Below, in pieces: positions 45,001 to 55,204 of a DNA stretch of 64,000 nucleotides; the first letter of the stretch is position 1, and each line of letters starts with the position of its first letter. The position numbers and the translations under genes are program-made. Source of the stretch: Ignelater luminosus (taxonomy: Eukaryota; Arthropoda; Insecta; Coleoptera; Elateridae); assembly GCA_011009095.1 (NCBI GenBank), contig VTPC01007205.1, positions 55,213-119,212 of the forward strand, given 5' to 3'. A model generated the notes under the pieces. It had not been told where the DNA came from. It searched no databases and saw only the letters and a list, made by a program, of their open reading frames with translations.

Positions 45001-48000
45001 GGATAAAACATTTTTAAAACCTTAAACTCATACAGCACGACCAACCTCAGAAAAGCCCTGGAAAATATGCGAACTAATTTCAATAACAAACAACGTTGAC
45101 CAATCAGGAGCGTAATTTTACTCGAGTACATTAATTGACAAAAAGTTGTCCTAAATCCATTACATGTTATTGGTGGTATCATGTTGACATCATTAGAATC
45201 GCGACAACAAGAGCTATTCAAAACAAATTTCAATTGTTTTTCTGCCTATTTAAAAAAATGAGGTTGATGATGGTTACTCGGAACCGAACGAAATAAATGT
45301 TAATTAGTGATAAATAAATTCTTCTGTATATAAATAAATAAATAATTTAGTGTAAATAAATACTGGAAATAAATTGTAATAAATTAAGTAAAAATAAATA
45401 TTAAAAATAAAAACACGTTTTTGTCAAAACGTAACAGTACGTAATTTTCCGTAACTCTTATTTTCTATAACTTGAACTAATAATCGCGCCTCTTGGATTT
45501 CGTGTTATGGAGGTTCCACTGTTATTATTAATTTTAATAACAAATGATCACAAAAAATTTCAGTTCCCAGGAGGCTATGAAAGAAAAAATTATCTGTCAA
45601 ATTGACAGTTTGCATTAGAAACAAAGCAAAATCATCAGTTTATAGGTTATGTGTTGGCATGTGTGTGTCTAAGCTACGCCCTACGGAAACATTTCACAGC
45701 CTACTGGGAACTGAAATTTTAATGATCGCTTGTTACAACTGGAATACATATGGACAAGCAATCTGATAAACTGTTTGTTGTTTTCTCAGATACTTGAAAG
45801 ATGTTCCCTCGCAAACATACCTAGAAAATAAATTTTCTTCAAATTTTTTTTAAAATGTAGAAAAAGTTTCAATACCCCTTCGGGTACTAAATTTATAAAT
45901 TTTGGCTGTTAAAATTTGCATTTTTAACATAGGAACCATACACCGAACTATGTTGAAACAGATGTTTTATGATATAACAACGGTAATTTTCTTAGGATTT
46001 TTTTGAAATTTTTTGTTTTTTCAAAAAAGTTCACAGCTTACTAGATACAGTTGCTCAACGTGAAAGTTGGACAATTAAATATAAATAGATTTTCTCTAAA
46101 AATTACAACAAAGATTTTGCCTGAGAAATAAAGTTATCATACTTATGGATCAATAAAGGAGCCAGCATTAGATTTTTTTGAAAATAACAAAATTAATTTT
46201 CTTTAGTCATAATCATTATAGAATATCAAAGAAATGATAGCAAATTTAACATCAAAATGAAACTTGGACTGTTTCGATAGCTTGTCTTATCTAGCCGGCG
46301 TGCACGGCACATTTTTGATAATGTTGAAAATTTTAGTTCAAATTTGGTTTCTACTACAAACCATCTATATTAGTGTAGTTTTACAAAAATGGGAAGACAA
46401 CATGGTCAAACGTCTATATAACTAAGAGAATTGGTTCTGAAGCATCACAATAAGGATAAAACAGTTAGGGAAATTGGAGAAATAGTTGATCGTAGTCATT
46501 CTACAGTTTGTGATATCATAAGCCGGTTTACAAAATTTAATATTATAGCAAATAAACCAAAAAATTGAGTGCTCCCAAACTGGCGGTCGAAGTAGAAAAA
46601 TATCTTGGTAAAAAAGCACACCCCAAAACTATAAAGATGATTTTAGGGAAACATCAATTTAATGGACGAGTTGTCCGAAAACACCCATACATTAGTAAAA
46701 CAAATAGAATTAAAAGATTGAAGTTTGCTAAGCAGCACTCAAATAAAGATTTTTCCTTTTGGAATCGGGTGTTATTTACTGATGAAAGTAAAATTAATAT
46801 TTTTGGGTCTGACAGTAGCACCTACATCTGGAGGAAAGCAAATGAAGAGTTGCGGCGGCAGAATTTAAAGCTGACCGTCAAACACGGTGGAGGATCGGTA
46901 ATGGTATGGGGTTGCATGTCAGCTGCTGGTCCTGGAAAATTACAAATAATTGATGGAATAATGAATAAGGACGTGCATTTAGCAATTTTAAAAAAGAATC
47001 TTCACGAAAGTGTACAAAAATTAGGAATCAGTGATGATTTTTATTTTTATCAGGACAACGATCCAAAACATAAGGCTTATAAAATACGGTCTTGGTTGCT
47101 TTATAATTGCCTGCATGTCTTGGAAACACCTCCACAGTCTCCTGATATTATTGCTATAGAAAATCTACGGAGCTATTTGAAAACACAGGTGCGGAAACAC
47201 AATATTTCTTCACGAACAGACCTAAAAAGAGTAGTTCTTGAAGAATGGAAAAAGATACCTCCTGCCTTATGTGAGAAAATAGTTAGATCAATGCCCAAAA
47301 GATTAGAAAGTGTCAAAAAGAGTAAAGGCCTTCCCACAAAGTATTGATTTTAAAATAATTGATTGTTATATAAGTTTTAATTATAATTTCTGATTGACCG
47401 AGTTTTATTTTGATATTAAGTTTGTATTTAATTTAGAATTCATTATTTTTTTGCTTTATTTTTTGAATTTATTGATTTTTCTTTTATTCAGAATTATACA
47501 TTTTCATAACAGCGTCCGAGTTTCACTTTGAGCAACTGTATTTGCTAAAAACGAAATTATTTTATTTTTTTTAAATAAAAATCATTTCCTACGTAGTGTG
47601 CCATGGCTTTAAACATATGAAAATCATTCATTTTTGTCAGATAAATTATATTTTTTCACGTTCGTGAAAAAAAGTGCAACATTTTTCATTAATTTTCGTT
47701 TATAAAGGATGCGTTTGTTTCATCGCGATAGAAGCGTGAAAAAAAGTGCCATAACGGTTCATTTTTTCACGCATTTGAGTGAAAAAAAGTATCATAACGT
47801 GTCATTTTTTAACGCAAAATATTTAAACACATAGGAGGCTGCCACTGGCATTTGTCAGAAATTAGAACGCATTGATGTGACGCATCGAGAAAGCCGTTAT
47901 TGAAGTAGGTAGTTCTTGATTTTTATTACGAACGTGAAAAAAGTTTTGTATGCAATTCGTGAGTAAAATTACTTTTTTTCACTCGGCGGATTTGCGCACT

Positions 48001-49696
48001 CGCCTACGGCTCGTGCGGCAAACTTTCCTTCTCGTGAAAAAAAAGATACACTTTACTCACTTGTTGCATAAATAACTATTTATTTTGTAACAATTGCTAA
48101 AACAAAAAAAAAAGACGCTTTTAAGATACTTTACTGAGCATTCACAGATAGCATCAAATAAGTAGCTAATGCCCTATAAAAACGTATTTGTTTTGTTTTA
48201 GCAATTTTTGCATAATAAATGAATTTATCTGATGAAAAGCCACGACTTTGTGTGTTAAATGTCATGGCACACTATGATGAAAAATGATTTTTACTTTATA
48301 ACTCAGTAAAACAAAAGAATAGCTATATCAAACCATGTATCACTGAAAAGCATTTAAGGCGTGCAGTTCAGTAATATGGAAATCAAGTAGGCGTTCCGTT
48401 AGAAAAAATTTTGATTTACGGTTCACCGCCAAAGTAAAACAAAAGACAATTGCGTTTTGGCGCCAGATATTTGTTATTCAATGTGGAATTTTGACCAAAT
48501 ATCCATTATCCAGTTTTTTAAAAAAAATTATTCGTTGCATCTCTAATAAACAATATAAGTTCTATGGATGCAATAAACTAAACAAATTATACTTGAAGGA
48601 ATTTATCACTTTTTTATTTTATTTTGAAGGTTAAAACAATTATTTGTATTTAAAGAAAATGTTATCCATTTTACTGATGACATGAAGGATCTTTTGTTCT
48701 CTTGGTGGTATGATCCACAGTGTTGAACTGCTTCTCTTTCCAGAAAGCTTATCCCTCCACAGGCAGAACTTCAGAATCAAATTACCTCAAATTTAAAACT
48801 TGTATACAAGGTACATAATTTATAAAATATAACAAAATGGATAGACACACCGAAGGATGAATGAAATCGATGTTATCATGAGCATTCAATAGTACTAATA
48901 AATTCATCATCATGTTCTAATTAATTCATTTTTCACATTTGGCGAGCATCAATTTTTAAAAAAATCTGGATCATAAAGGTTATATTATGAAAACCTTTGA
49001 TTTGTGTAATTTATTATAATATACAGAGTTTTAAAATTTCTCTACTCAATCTTGAAGATACCTAATTCTCATTGCATCATTGTTTTTTTTAAAGTGTAAA
49101 TTATTTATCTTTTTAATTTGTTTCAGTAAATATGAAGAAATCTACCCTCCAGATGTAGATGAATTTGTTTACATCACCGATGATACTTACACTAAAAAAC
49201 AAGTGCTTCGTATGGAACATCTGATTTTGAAGGTTTTATCTTTTGATCTCTCTGTCCCTACTCCATTAACATTCATTACTGCAATATGTATTGCTAGCCG
49301 CATGCCAGAAAAGATAATGTTCCTTGCTATGGTAAGTCTGAAAGTATTCAATAATGTAGTTGATTATAAATAAGGAAATTCTCTCAACAGTATCTGAGTG
49401 AGCTGTCTATGTTGGAAGCTGATCCATACCTGGAAACTCTTCCATCAGTCTTAGCTGCAGCTGCTATAGCTGTTGCTCGTTATACTTTTAAATTGGAACC
49501 ATGGTCTGCAGACTTAAAACGTAAGACTGGTTATGACGCTAAGGATCTTAAGAAGACTATGGAGTTTTTGTATATACTTTTCTGTAAAGCCCCTTCTCAA
49601 GCGCATCAAGCTATTCAAGAAAAGTACAATTCCAATAAATATTTGCATGTGTCACAGTTACACCCTAGAAATGAAGACATTAAACTCAATGAATAA
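42097..49696 (+). CDS. CycA: Cyclin A
   Basis: Activating subunit of Cdk1/Cdk2 in S phase and mitotic entry. Exons 42097-42252, 42309-42809, 42873-43096, 49127-49331 and 49391-49696 join in phase to 463 aa. The N terminus carries a destruction box RAVLGALEN (residues 32-40) and a KEN box (95-97), both targets of APC/C, and a [12 protein letters not shown] block also present in Drosophila CycA. The first cyclin fold includes the MRAIL-type motif MRTIL (239-243), [21 protein letters not shown] and [22 protein letters not shown]. The second fold ([27 protein letters not shown]) ends before a short tail. The start ATG is the first in the exon and resembles Drosophila MASFQIHQD. Intron 3 (6 kb) carries transposons. 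Confidence 0.96.
43097..44980. other. CycA intron 3, first part
   Basis: AT-rich, with no exon and no element I can bound. Confidence 0.4.
44984..45285. repeat. Repeat shared with the 50785 region
   Basis: The reverse complement of 45170-45285 matches 50787-50890: ggttttgagtaaccatcatc, aacctcatttttttaaatag, attctaatgatgt, acatgata. One arm of the foldback family that also occurs at 50494-51190. Confidence 0.6.
45554..45720. mobile_element. Small MITE, hAT-like TSD
   Basis: Inverted termini aaatttcagttcccagg...ggctatgaaa and tttcacagcctactgggaactgaaattt. The flanks aatgatca (45542-45549 region) and aatgatcg (45721 onward) suggest a 7-8 bp duplication. Non-coding, 167 bp. Confidence 0.65.
46048..47538 (+). 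mobile_element. Tc1-like DD34E element, 1491 bp
   Basis: 26-bp terminal repeats cagttgctcaacgtgaaag (46048) and ctttgagcaactg (to 47538), with TA duplicated at 46046-46047 and 47539-47540. The empty site ctagatatttgctaaaa is preserved in the other family-A copy at 4658-4676, so the insertion point is exact. Confidence 0.92.
46389..47347 (+). pseudogene. Tc1 DD34E transposase, broken
   Basis: Starts MGRQHGQTS at 46389. The helix-turn-helix ([20 protein letters not shown]) follows an in-frame TAA at 46419. A TGA at 46566 and a frame change lead into the long open part 46565-47347. That part has VLFTDESK (first Asp), [24 protein letters not shown] (second Asp) and SPDIIAIEN (Glu, 34 residues later; the usual LNPIE is altered), ending ...GLPTKY. 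The catalytic triad is kept, but two stops and a frameshift inactivate it. Confidence 0.88.
47651..48078. mobile_element. Unclassified insert with GTGAAAAAAAGT repeats
   Basis: About 430 bp absent from the other family-A copy. It contains gtgaaaaaaagt or its complement at least six times, several followed by gc/atcataacg, and a CpG-rich core cgcactcgcctacggctcgtg at 47994. A palindrome ttttttcacgttcgtgaaaaaa marks the left border. I do not recognise the family. Borders were found only by comparison of the two family-A copies. Confidence 0.6.
48471..49126. other. CycA intron 3, last part
   Basis: AT-rich, no element or exon seen. Ends at the tttgtttcag acceptor of exon 4. Confidence 0.4.
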
Positions 49697-50375
49697 TAAA
49701 AGACTGCTCTACTATGTAGGGAACATAGGCATGTGCCTTATACGTAGTTTGTATGATTTATTGTTCTCTATATGCTTTTTTAATGTAAATGTTAATTAGC
49801 TATAGTTAATAGCTTGACGTTTTTATGTTTACCTAGTCAGGACGGTCCAGCATGTTTTTTTATTTTTATTTAACCTTGTGATTTTCTATTCAATTTACAA
49901 TTAATTTATCGTCTTTCATTTTTAAGAATCTCTTATACTATTGTAGACCTTACTTTGTAAACTAGAGTGAAATTGACATTCTTCTTTTATATTCTGACTG
50001 TTGAACATTTATTCATAGTATTCCTAAGGGCATGCATACGTTCCTGCAATTTTAATGTACAGTAATTTATTTGTAGGATGTTATGTAATACGTAAAGATT
50101 TTAAGTATATTTTTGCTAATGTATTTTTTCTAAAGTACAATTTAACATAGTTAAAGGTTGATTAATAATAATATATTGTACTTTTGTAAGCACATTGTAA
50201 AATGAAGTGTTTGCCTTATTATTGACAAAATTTTCTGTTGAAATTTATATATTTTATATGAAAACCATTTGAACACTTCATTGTTACGTACAGTATTTTT
50301 GAAATTTATTTAGTCTTGATAAGTTTTTGTGTATTATACACATTAATGCAATAAAATTTCTGAAAAAAATGAATG
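49697..50375 (+). other. CycA 3' UTR and poly(A) signal
   Basis: AATAAA at 50350-50355, in an AT-rich stretch about 650 bp past the stop codon, is the best poly(A) signal. Cleavage would be near 50370. No other gene is seen. Confidence 0.55.
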
Positions 50376-50493
50376 TACGTTTAATAATAATCTACCATTG
50401 ACTTCATTTCCTTTGAATTGAATGATAAATGAATTCTTTTAATTTATCATTTGGAACTTAGGCTTGAAACAATAAAATGTTATACATTATACA

Positions 50494-51190
50494 GTGTGTC
50501 CAAGATAAGGATGCACAGCATGGGGATCTGGGAAATGGTAAGAGATACAGGATTGGTTAAATGGGATGAAAATTGGCTATTTATAGGACCTTTATGTTGG
50601 CGTTTGCAAAATTTAGATATCTTGGATAGTTTCAGAGATATTTAAAAAAGTAGATTTCTCCATTTTTGTTATTATTTTTTCTTTGCTTTATTTGAAGAAA
50701 TATCGGAAAACTAAAACCACTTTTCCATTGCCACTTTTTGTTCTCTATTAAAATATGCTCACAAAATTCCTGTACAATGTTTCGGTTTTGAGTAACCATC
50801 ATCAACCTCATTTTTTTAAATAGGCGGAAAAAGAATTGAAAATTGTTTTGGATAGCTCTTGTCTAGATTCTAATGATGTAAACATGATAAGGTTATTTTG
50901 ATTTCTTATGGTATAAATTAATGCATTCTGCAGTACCCTGGCCTGCACGATCACCTGATCTAACACCGTTAGATTTCTTTTCTCTGGGGTTATGTCAAGA
51001 ATCATGTGCTTAACCAAAATTTTGAAGATGAACAGCAATTATTACAGTTGGTCACAGCAGTGTTCAACACAAAAAAATCAAAACCAAAATAACCCTATCA
51101 TGTTTACATCAATAGAATCATGACAACTGACAGTCATTGAATTTGCCCTAGTACTTATATCTGAATCAAAATACAAACAGTTCAAAATGT
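50494..51190 (+). repeat. Foldback element with transposase scrap
   Basis: The left end is cagtgtgtccaagataagg (50492 onward), followed by gggatctgggaaatggtaagagata as in family A. The inner arms attctaatgatgtaaacatgata (50871) and tatcatgtttacatcaatagaat (51093) are complementary. Between them lies a transposase fragment. The right end is uncertain. Confidence 0.6.
50936..51070 (+). pseudogene. Mariner-type transposase fragment
   Basis: Reads WPARSPDLTPLDFFSLG and, after a frame slip, NQNFEDEQQLLQLVTAVFNT. This is the block around the third catalytic residue of the GHFE-tailed transposase group (normally WPARSPDLTPLDFFLWG). Only this fragment survives. Confidence 0.75.
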
Positions 51191-51330
51191 GAGTCTCTTG
51201 AGGTGGAATTTTTTGGTTCACAGGTCACATCTACTGTGTGGGCTTCTCTCGTTTTTCTGTAACTGCATTTGTATCCATATTCTAATAATATATTTTCTTT
51301 TTGTAAATTGTGGTTTATTTATTACATTCA

Positions 51331-51531
51331 AGGGACGTCTTTGTGGCTTTTTAACTGACGTCAAGGTGGCGTTATGGTGTGACGTCAAAACGACGTTGTG
51401 ATATGACGTCACTGGGCTGTGACTTATGTATGTAATATTTACGTTTACAACACGTCATTTTAATGTGAAGATTGACGTTATGAATGACCAAACACTTACG
51501 TCGGTATAACGTGTCTCTGCTATGTGGGGCA
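51331..51531. repeat. Cluster of ACGT palindromes
   Basis: Ten ACGT tetramers lie within about 180 bp, three of them in perfect TGACGTCA octamers (51356, 51380, 51404). The cluster ends at tgctatgtgggg (51519-51530). Directly to its right begins the LINE fragment in opposite reading direction. No coding sequence. Confidence 0.7.
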
Positions 51532-51534
51532 TTA

Positions 51535-52110
51535 CTGATCAAGTGATCATGTCAGATCACCATAACCTCAATATATTGTGTAAGCAACGGTTGACAAAAA
51601 CTTGAAGTTTGTTTTCGATCTGCCGGGTAACTTTCCACGTTTCGCAGCCATATTAGTACAGATTTGATACTGCTTTCAAAAATCCTCAATTTTGTTTTTA
51701 CATGAATTTGCTGTGATCTCCATATGAGTCGAAGTTGTGCAAAGGCTCTCTTGGCCTTAGCAATCTTGCTCTGCACAATCCTGTCAGCTCCATCGTCCTT
51801 TGTCACCATGCTTCCAAGGTAGCAAAATTCATCTACCCGCTCAACATCCTGGCCATTCAGTCTAAAGAATCGACTGACTCAGACTGTTGATTTGAATCTC
51901 CTTAGTTTTAGCTACATTGATCTGCATTCCAATATTATAGCTACTTTGGATTTTAGATCTACTAGCTTCGTCTTTATTTTTTGTAATCTCGACGCCAATA
52001 AGACGAGGCCATCGGCGAAGTCGAGATCCTCAAGTTTTTTACTCAATCCCCCCTGAATTCCCCTGTTTCTATTAGTGGCCTTCCTCATCATTCTATTGAC
52101 TGCCACAATA
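51535..52110 (-). pseudogene. LINE reverse-transcriptase C-terminal fragment
   Basis: The minus strand reads RMMRKATNRNRGIQGGLSKK, then LEDLDFADGLVLLASR. The catalytic FADD is changed to FADG. It goes on to EFCYLGSMVTKDDGADRI, then KAKRAFAQLRLIWRSQQI and TKLRIFESSIKSVLIW. This is the palm-thumb region of a non-LTR retrotransposon RT. At least two stops or frame changes break it, and both ends are missing. I leave the clade open (RTE- or CR1-like). Confidence 0.85.
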
Positions 52111-53062
52111 AAAAAAATGGAAGATAGCAGGCAACTTTACTGGGATGAGCATAGAAGCGGTATTAAATAGCTGTCAAACAGCTCTAATACAAAAATGTAC
52201 TACCGGGACGTCGAAAATTCTTGGAAGCCACGTGACCACGAAATCTACTGTTTGTTAGGCAACACAACTTGCATTATTGGCAGCTCTGTTGTAATAAAAA
52301 TAATGAGATAAGGCCCAAACAATGCTGATGTAGCTGTCCAACAAGAGTTATTTATTTATTTTTTCAATTCTATTAAATTTAACTGTCCACTATGAAGGAT
52401 TTTTCGTAGGTAGGGTAAACGCACCAATACCCAGTCACCTAAACAGTACTTGAAGTTCAAACTCGTTTAAATTTAAAACTAAATAATATTTATTAATGAA
52501 TCTTTCTGTATAGTTAAGCATACATAAATGGTATACATACTCAATCATCAATCATGTTGATGATTTTTAACAAAACCGGTACTTTGGCAGCCGTTTTAAC
52601 ACAATGGCGTTCTGGGAATAATGACATATTATTTTTATTTTCTGGAATTAATGTAACCATAATACTTAGAGTGATATCTAAAAAAACTAAGATACCACGT
52701 AGTCTTTAGTTTTTGATGGAGAATCCAAATCTGAAGTCAAAATTTAAAAAGAAATGCTGACACACGACTTCGCAAATTGTACGACTCCAAAGAAGCTTGT
52801 TGAAAATTGTTATTTAATGCCTGATAGTAATGTAGGATTTATGTAAGAATGTTTATTAGATAATCTAACTTAACGATTAAGATTAGGGCTTAAAACATCC
52901 CATCAGTCAATCGCCGCTCGGTTCAAAAGCAATCTGTGATTGACTCACTCGTTCATCGAGCAATTTCGTTTCGCGATCCGACAACATCCAAGGGAAATTG
53001 GGACATGTCCGAAACAGTCTTCTGAGCAGTGGTTTACAAGGAGCGAGACATAAACAGAATTA
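52111..53062. other. Gene-free stretch before the MITE
   Basis: No gene. A tagctgtcaaacagctctaa scrap at 52167 resembles the end of the TTA-duplicating MITE at 14988-15320. The rest is unremarkable. Confidence 0.4.
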
Positions 53063-53275
53063 CAGCTCACCGAACGTAAGATTGCGGGTGAACCCTCGAT
53101 GCGTACTGGTAAATCCTTCAGAAGGGTGGGGGAGTTTACTTGTCGGGCTACTTTTCAGACAGTAATTTCTGTTCAAAATGCTGTGGCGCGTATACGGTGT
53201 CTTTTTCGTTCATCTCCTATCCGCGTTCCTCTTCTGCGCAGGGTGATCCGCAACCTTATTACGTTCGGTGAGCTG
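53063..53275. mobile_element. MITE with 35-bp TIRs, TA-flanked
   Basis: 213 bp starting CAGCTCACCGAACGTAAG and ending CGTTCGGTGAGCTG, with TA on both sides (53061-53062, 53276-53277). It has a higher GC content than its surroundings. The open frame through it is not a known protein. Confidence 0.85.
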
Positions 53276-53859
53276 TATCAAACAACATGTTGACCCTTTT
53301 CCAAGAGAGGTTCCTCAGAACATATCCGCATTTATTTTCTTATCTTTATTACCATACGTTCATAAGGTGACAGACCACATAGGGAAACATTCCGGAAACA
53401 GAATCAAAACTGTTGTTAGGCCCACTGATTAACAGAGTTCTTAGTTCTTAAACAAAACTAGATAATCCTTAGGTAACTTTTCATTCTGAATTCAAATCTG
53501 CTTTCAGATTTTTTCTATCACGTGTAGTTTTTGAAGTATATGCATTTGAAGTTCCAGTGGACAGTGTATAATTATAATTACATTAGGTAATTACGTATTA
53601 GCGATAAAAAGTTTTGGAAATCAGGTAATTGTATTCCACATATATTAGAAAGCTATTAACATGTCATCAACAGGTATGTCACTCTGATAAATATTTGTAA
53701 ATACTATTTCAACTTTCCACAAGTGAGATCACTTATGTATGAACCTGTTCAGTGTTACTACTGTTTTGTGGAGCGAGTGGAGTTTTATAAAGTTGCATTA
53801 TCACTGCTTAACAAAGAAAATTTATTGTGTTGTGAGTGATAACTATAGAAACATTAATC

Positions 53860-55204
53860 ATGTCCCGTAAATGTGCGAACGATCCAGAAAGTTTTTGTTA
53901 CGTTTGTGGAGAGTTTACTGCCAAACACCAAAAACGATGTTTTACTGCGCTAATAAGGAGAGCTTATCGAGCTTATCGTCTGTACTTTGGATGTCAAGTT
54001 GGAGATCAAGATAAGCAATGGGCACCACATATTTGTTGTATTTCTTGTGCGAATCGCCTCCGACAGTGGATAAAATGATATGGAGGGAACAAATAGATCA
54101 TCTAACCGATTGTTACTTCTGCATAACAAAGATAGCAGGCTTCTCTGCAAAAAATAAAAAATTTATTGTGTATCCTAATTTAATATCGGCGATAAGACCC
54201 ATTGGCCATTTTACTGATCTTCCAGTTTCTGAATTTGAAGGATCAGATGAAGAAAATGTTGACATTGTTTCTAGCAATGATTCAGAGTTTATTCCTCTAG
54301 ATCCCACTGAGCCACATTTGATCACGCAGGCACAACTAAACGATTTAGTTCGCGATTTCAACTTAAGCAAAGCAAAGCCGAGTTGCTTGGCTCCCGATTG
54401 AAAAGTTGGAATTTATTGGAACACAGTACCAAAATTAGTCATTTTCGTAACCGCGAAAAAAAGTTTTCTAAGTTTTATTCTATGGACGACAATCCTACCT
54501 ACTGCAGTGATGATGTTGACAGTTTGATGGAAACCCTTGGACGTAAACACAAACCAGAAGAATGGCGACTGTTCATTGATGCATCTAAATTTAGTTTGAA
54601 AGCAGTTCTATTACACAATGACGATGCATTGCCTTCAGTCCCCATTGCATATTCAGTTCACCTAAAGGAATCTTATGAAATTATAAAATGCCTTTTAACT
54701 AGTGTAGACTATAAACGATACCAGTGGAAAATCTGTGGAGATTTGAAAGTTATAGCTTTGTTATTAGGAATGCAACTGGGATTTACAAAATACAGTTGCT
54801 TTTTGTGCCAGTGGGACAGTCGTGTTAAATTGCAGCATTATATTGTGAAAAATTGGCCAAGTAGGCAGATAGTTGTGGGAGAAAAAAATGTTTTACATGA
54901 AAGCCTTGTGGATAGAAACAATATTTATTTGCTCCCTTTGCATATAAAGTTAGAGCTGATAAAGAATTTTGTAAAAAATATTGGACCATGGCGGAAGAGG
55001 TTTTCAGTACATAAAGAAAAATTTCCAAAAATCAGCGAAGTCAAGGTAAAGGAGGGCATGTTTGTAGGTCCCCAAATTTGGCAATTAATGAATGACAGCG
55101 GTTTCAATGCGGTTCTACAAGGAAAAGAAAAAGTGGCGTGGAATTGTTTCAAATCTGTCGTAAAGGGCTTTTTGGGTAACAACAAAGCGAAAAATTATTG
55201 TTAG
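53860..55204 (+). pseudogene. Uncharacterised multi-copy zinc-binding protein, broken copy
   Basis: I recognise this as a family found in many arthropod and cnidarian genomes, often in numerous copies, with no assigned function. It starts MSRKCANDPESFCYVCGEFT at 53860. Next come paired-cysteine blocks (CYVC, CCISC, CYFC), then YPNLISAIRPI, an acidic linker with SEFIPLDP, LLGSRL-like MLGSRLKSWN, NREKKFSKFY, WRLFIDASKFSLKAVLLHND, SVHLKESYEIIKCLL, KICGDLKVIALLLGMQLGFT, CFLCQWDS, LLPLHIKLELIKNFVK and VAWNCF...FLGNNKAKNY, ending at 55204, where relatives continue. The copy is broken in about two places and is C-terminally short. Relatives' copy numbers suggest a mobile element, but I see no transposase signature and no terminal repeats here. 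Confidence 0.6.

Larger units (their letters stand above)
46009..48470. repeat. Foldback element, family A, copy 2, twice interrupted
   Basis: The pieces 46009-46047, 47539-47650 and about 48079-48470 match, in reverse order and strand, the family-A element at 4496-5391 (for example aaaacgaaattattttattt, gtgtgccatggctttaaac, cgtgcagttcagtaatatgg, agcattcacagatagcatcaa). A Tc1 element (46048-47538) and an unclassified insert (about 47651-48078) split it. Its outer ends are eroded. Confidence 0.75.

Noticed and set aside
44982-45233. 83-aa minus-strand open frame
   Set aside because: Lies within the repeat arm shared with the 50785 region and shows no transposase motif.
51356-51411. CREB/ATF enhancer from three TGACGTCA sites
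   Set aside because: No nearby promoter, and the regular spacing next to a LINE fragment makes a repeat more likely. Kept as a finding, not as a regulatory call.
53836-54078. Insect ZAD-type zinc finger gene
   Set aside because: The cysteine pattern is superficially similar, but the following blocks match another uncharacterised family and no C2H2 fingers follow.
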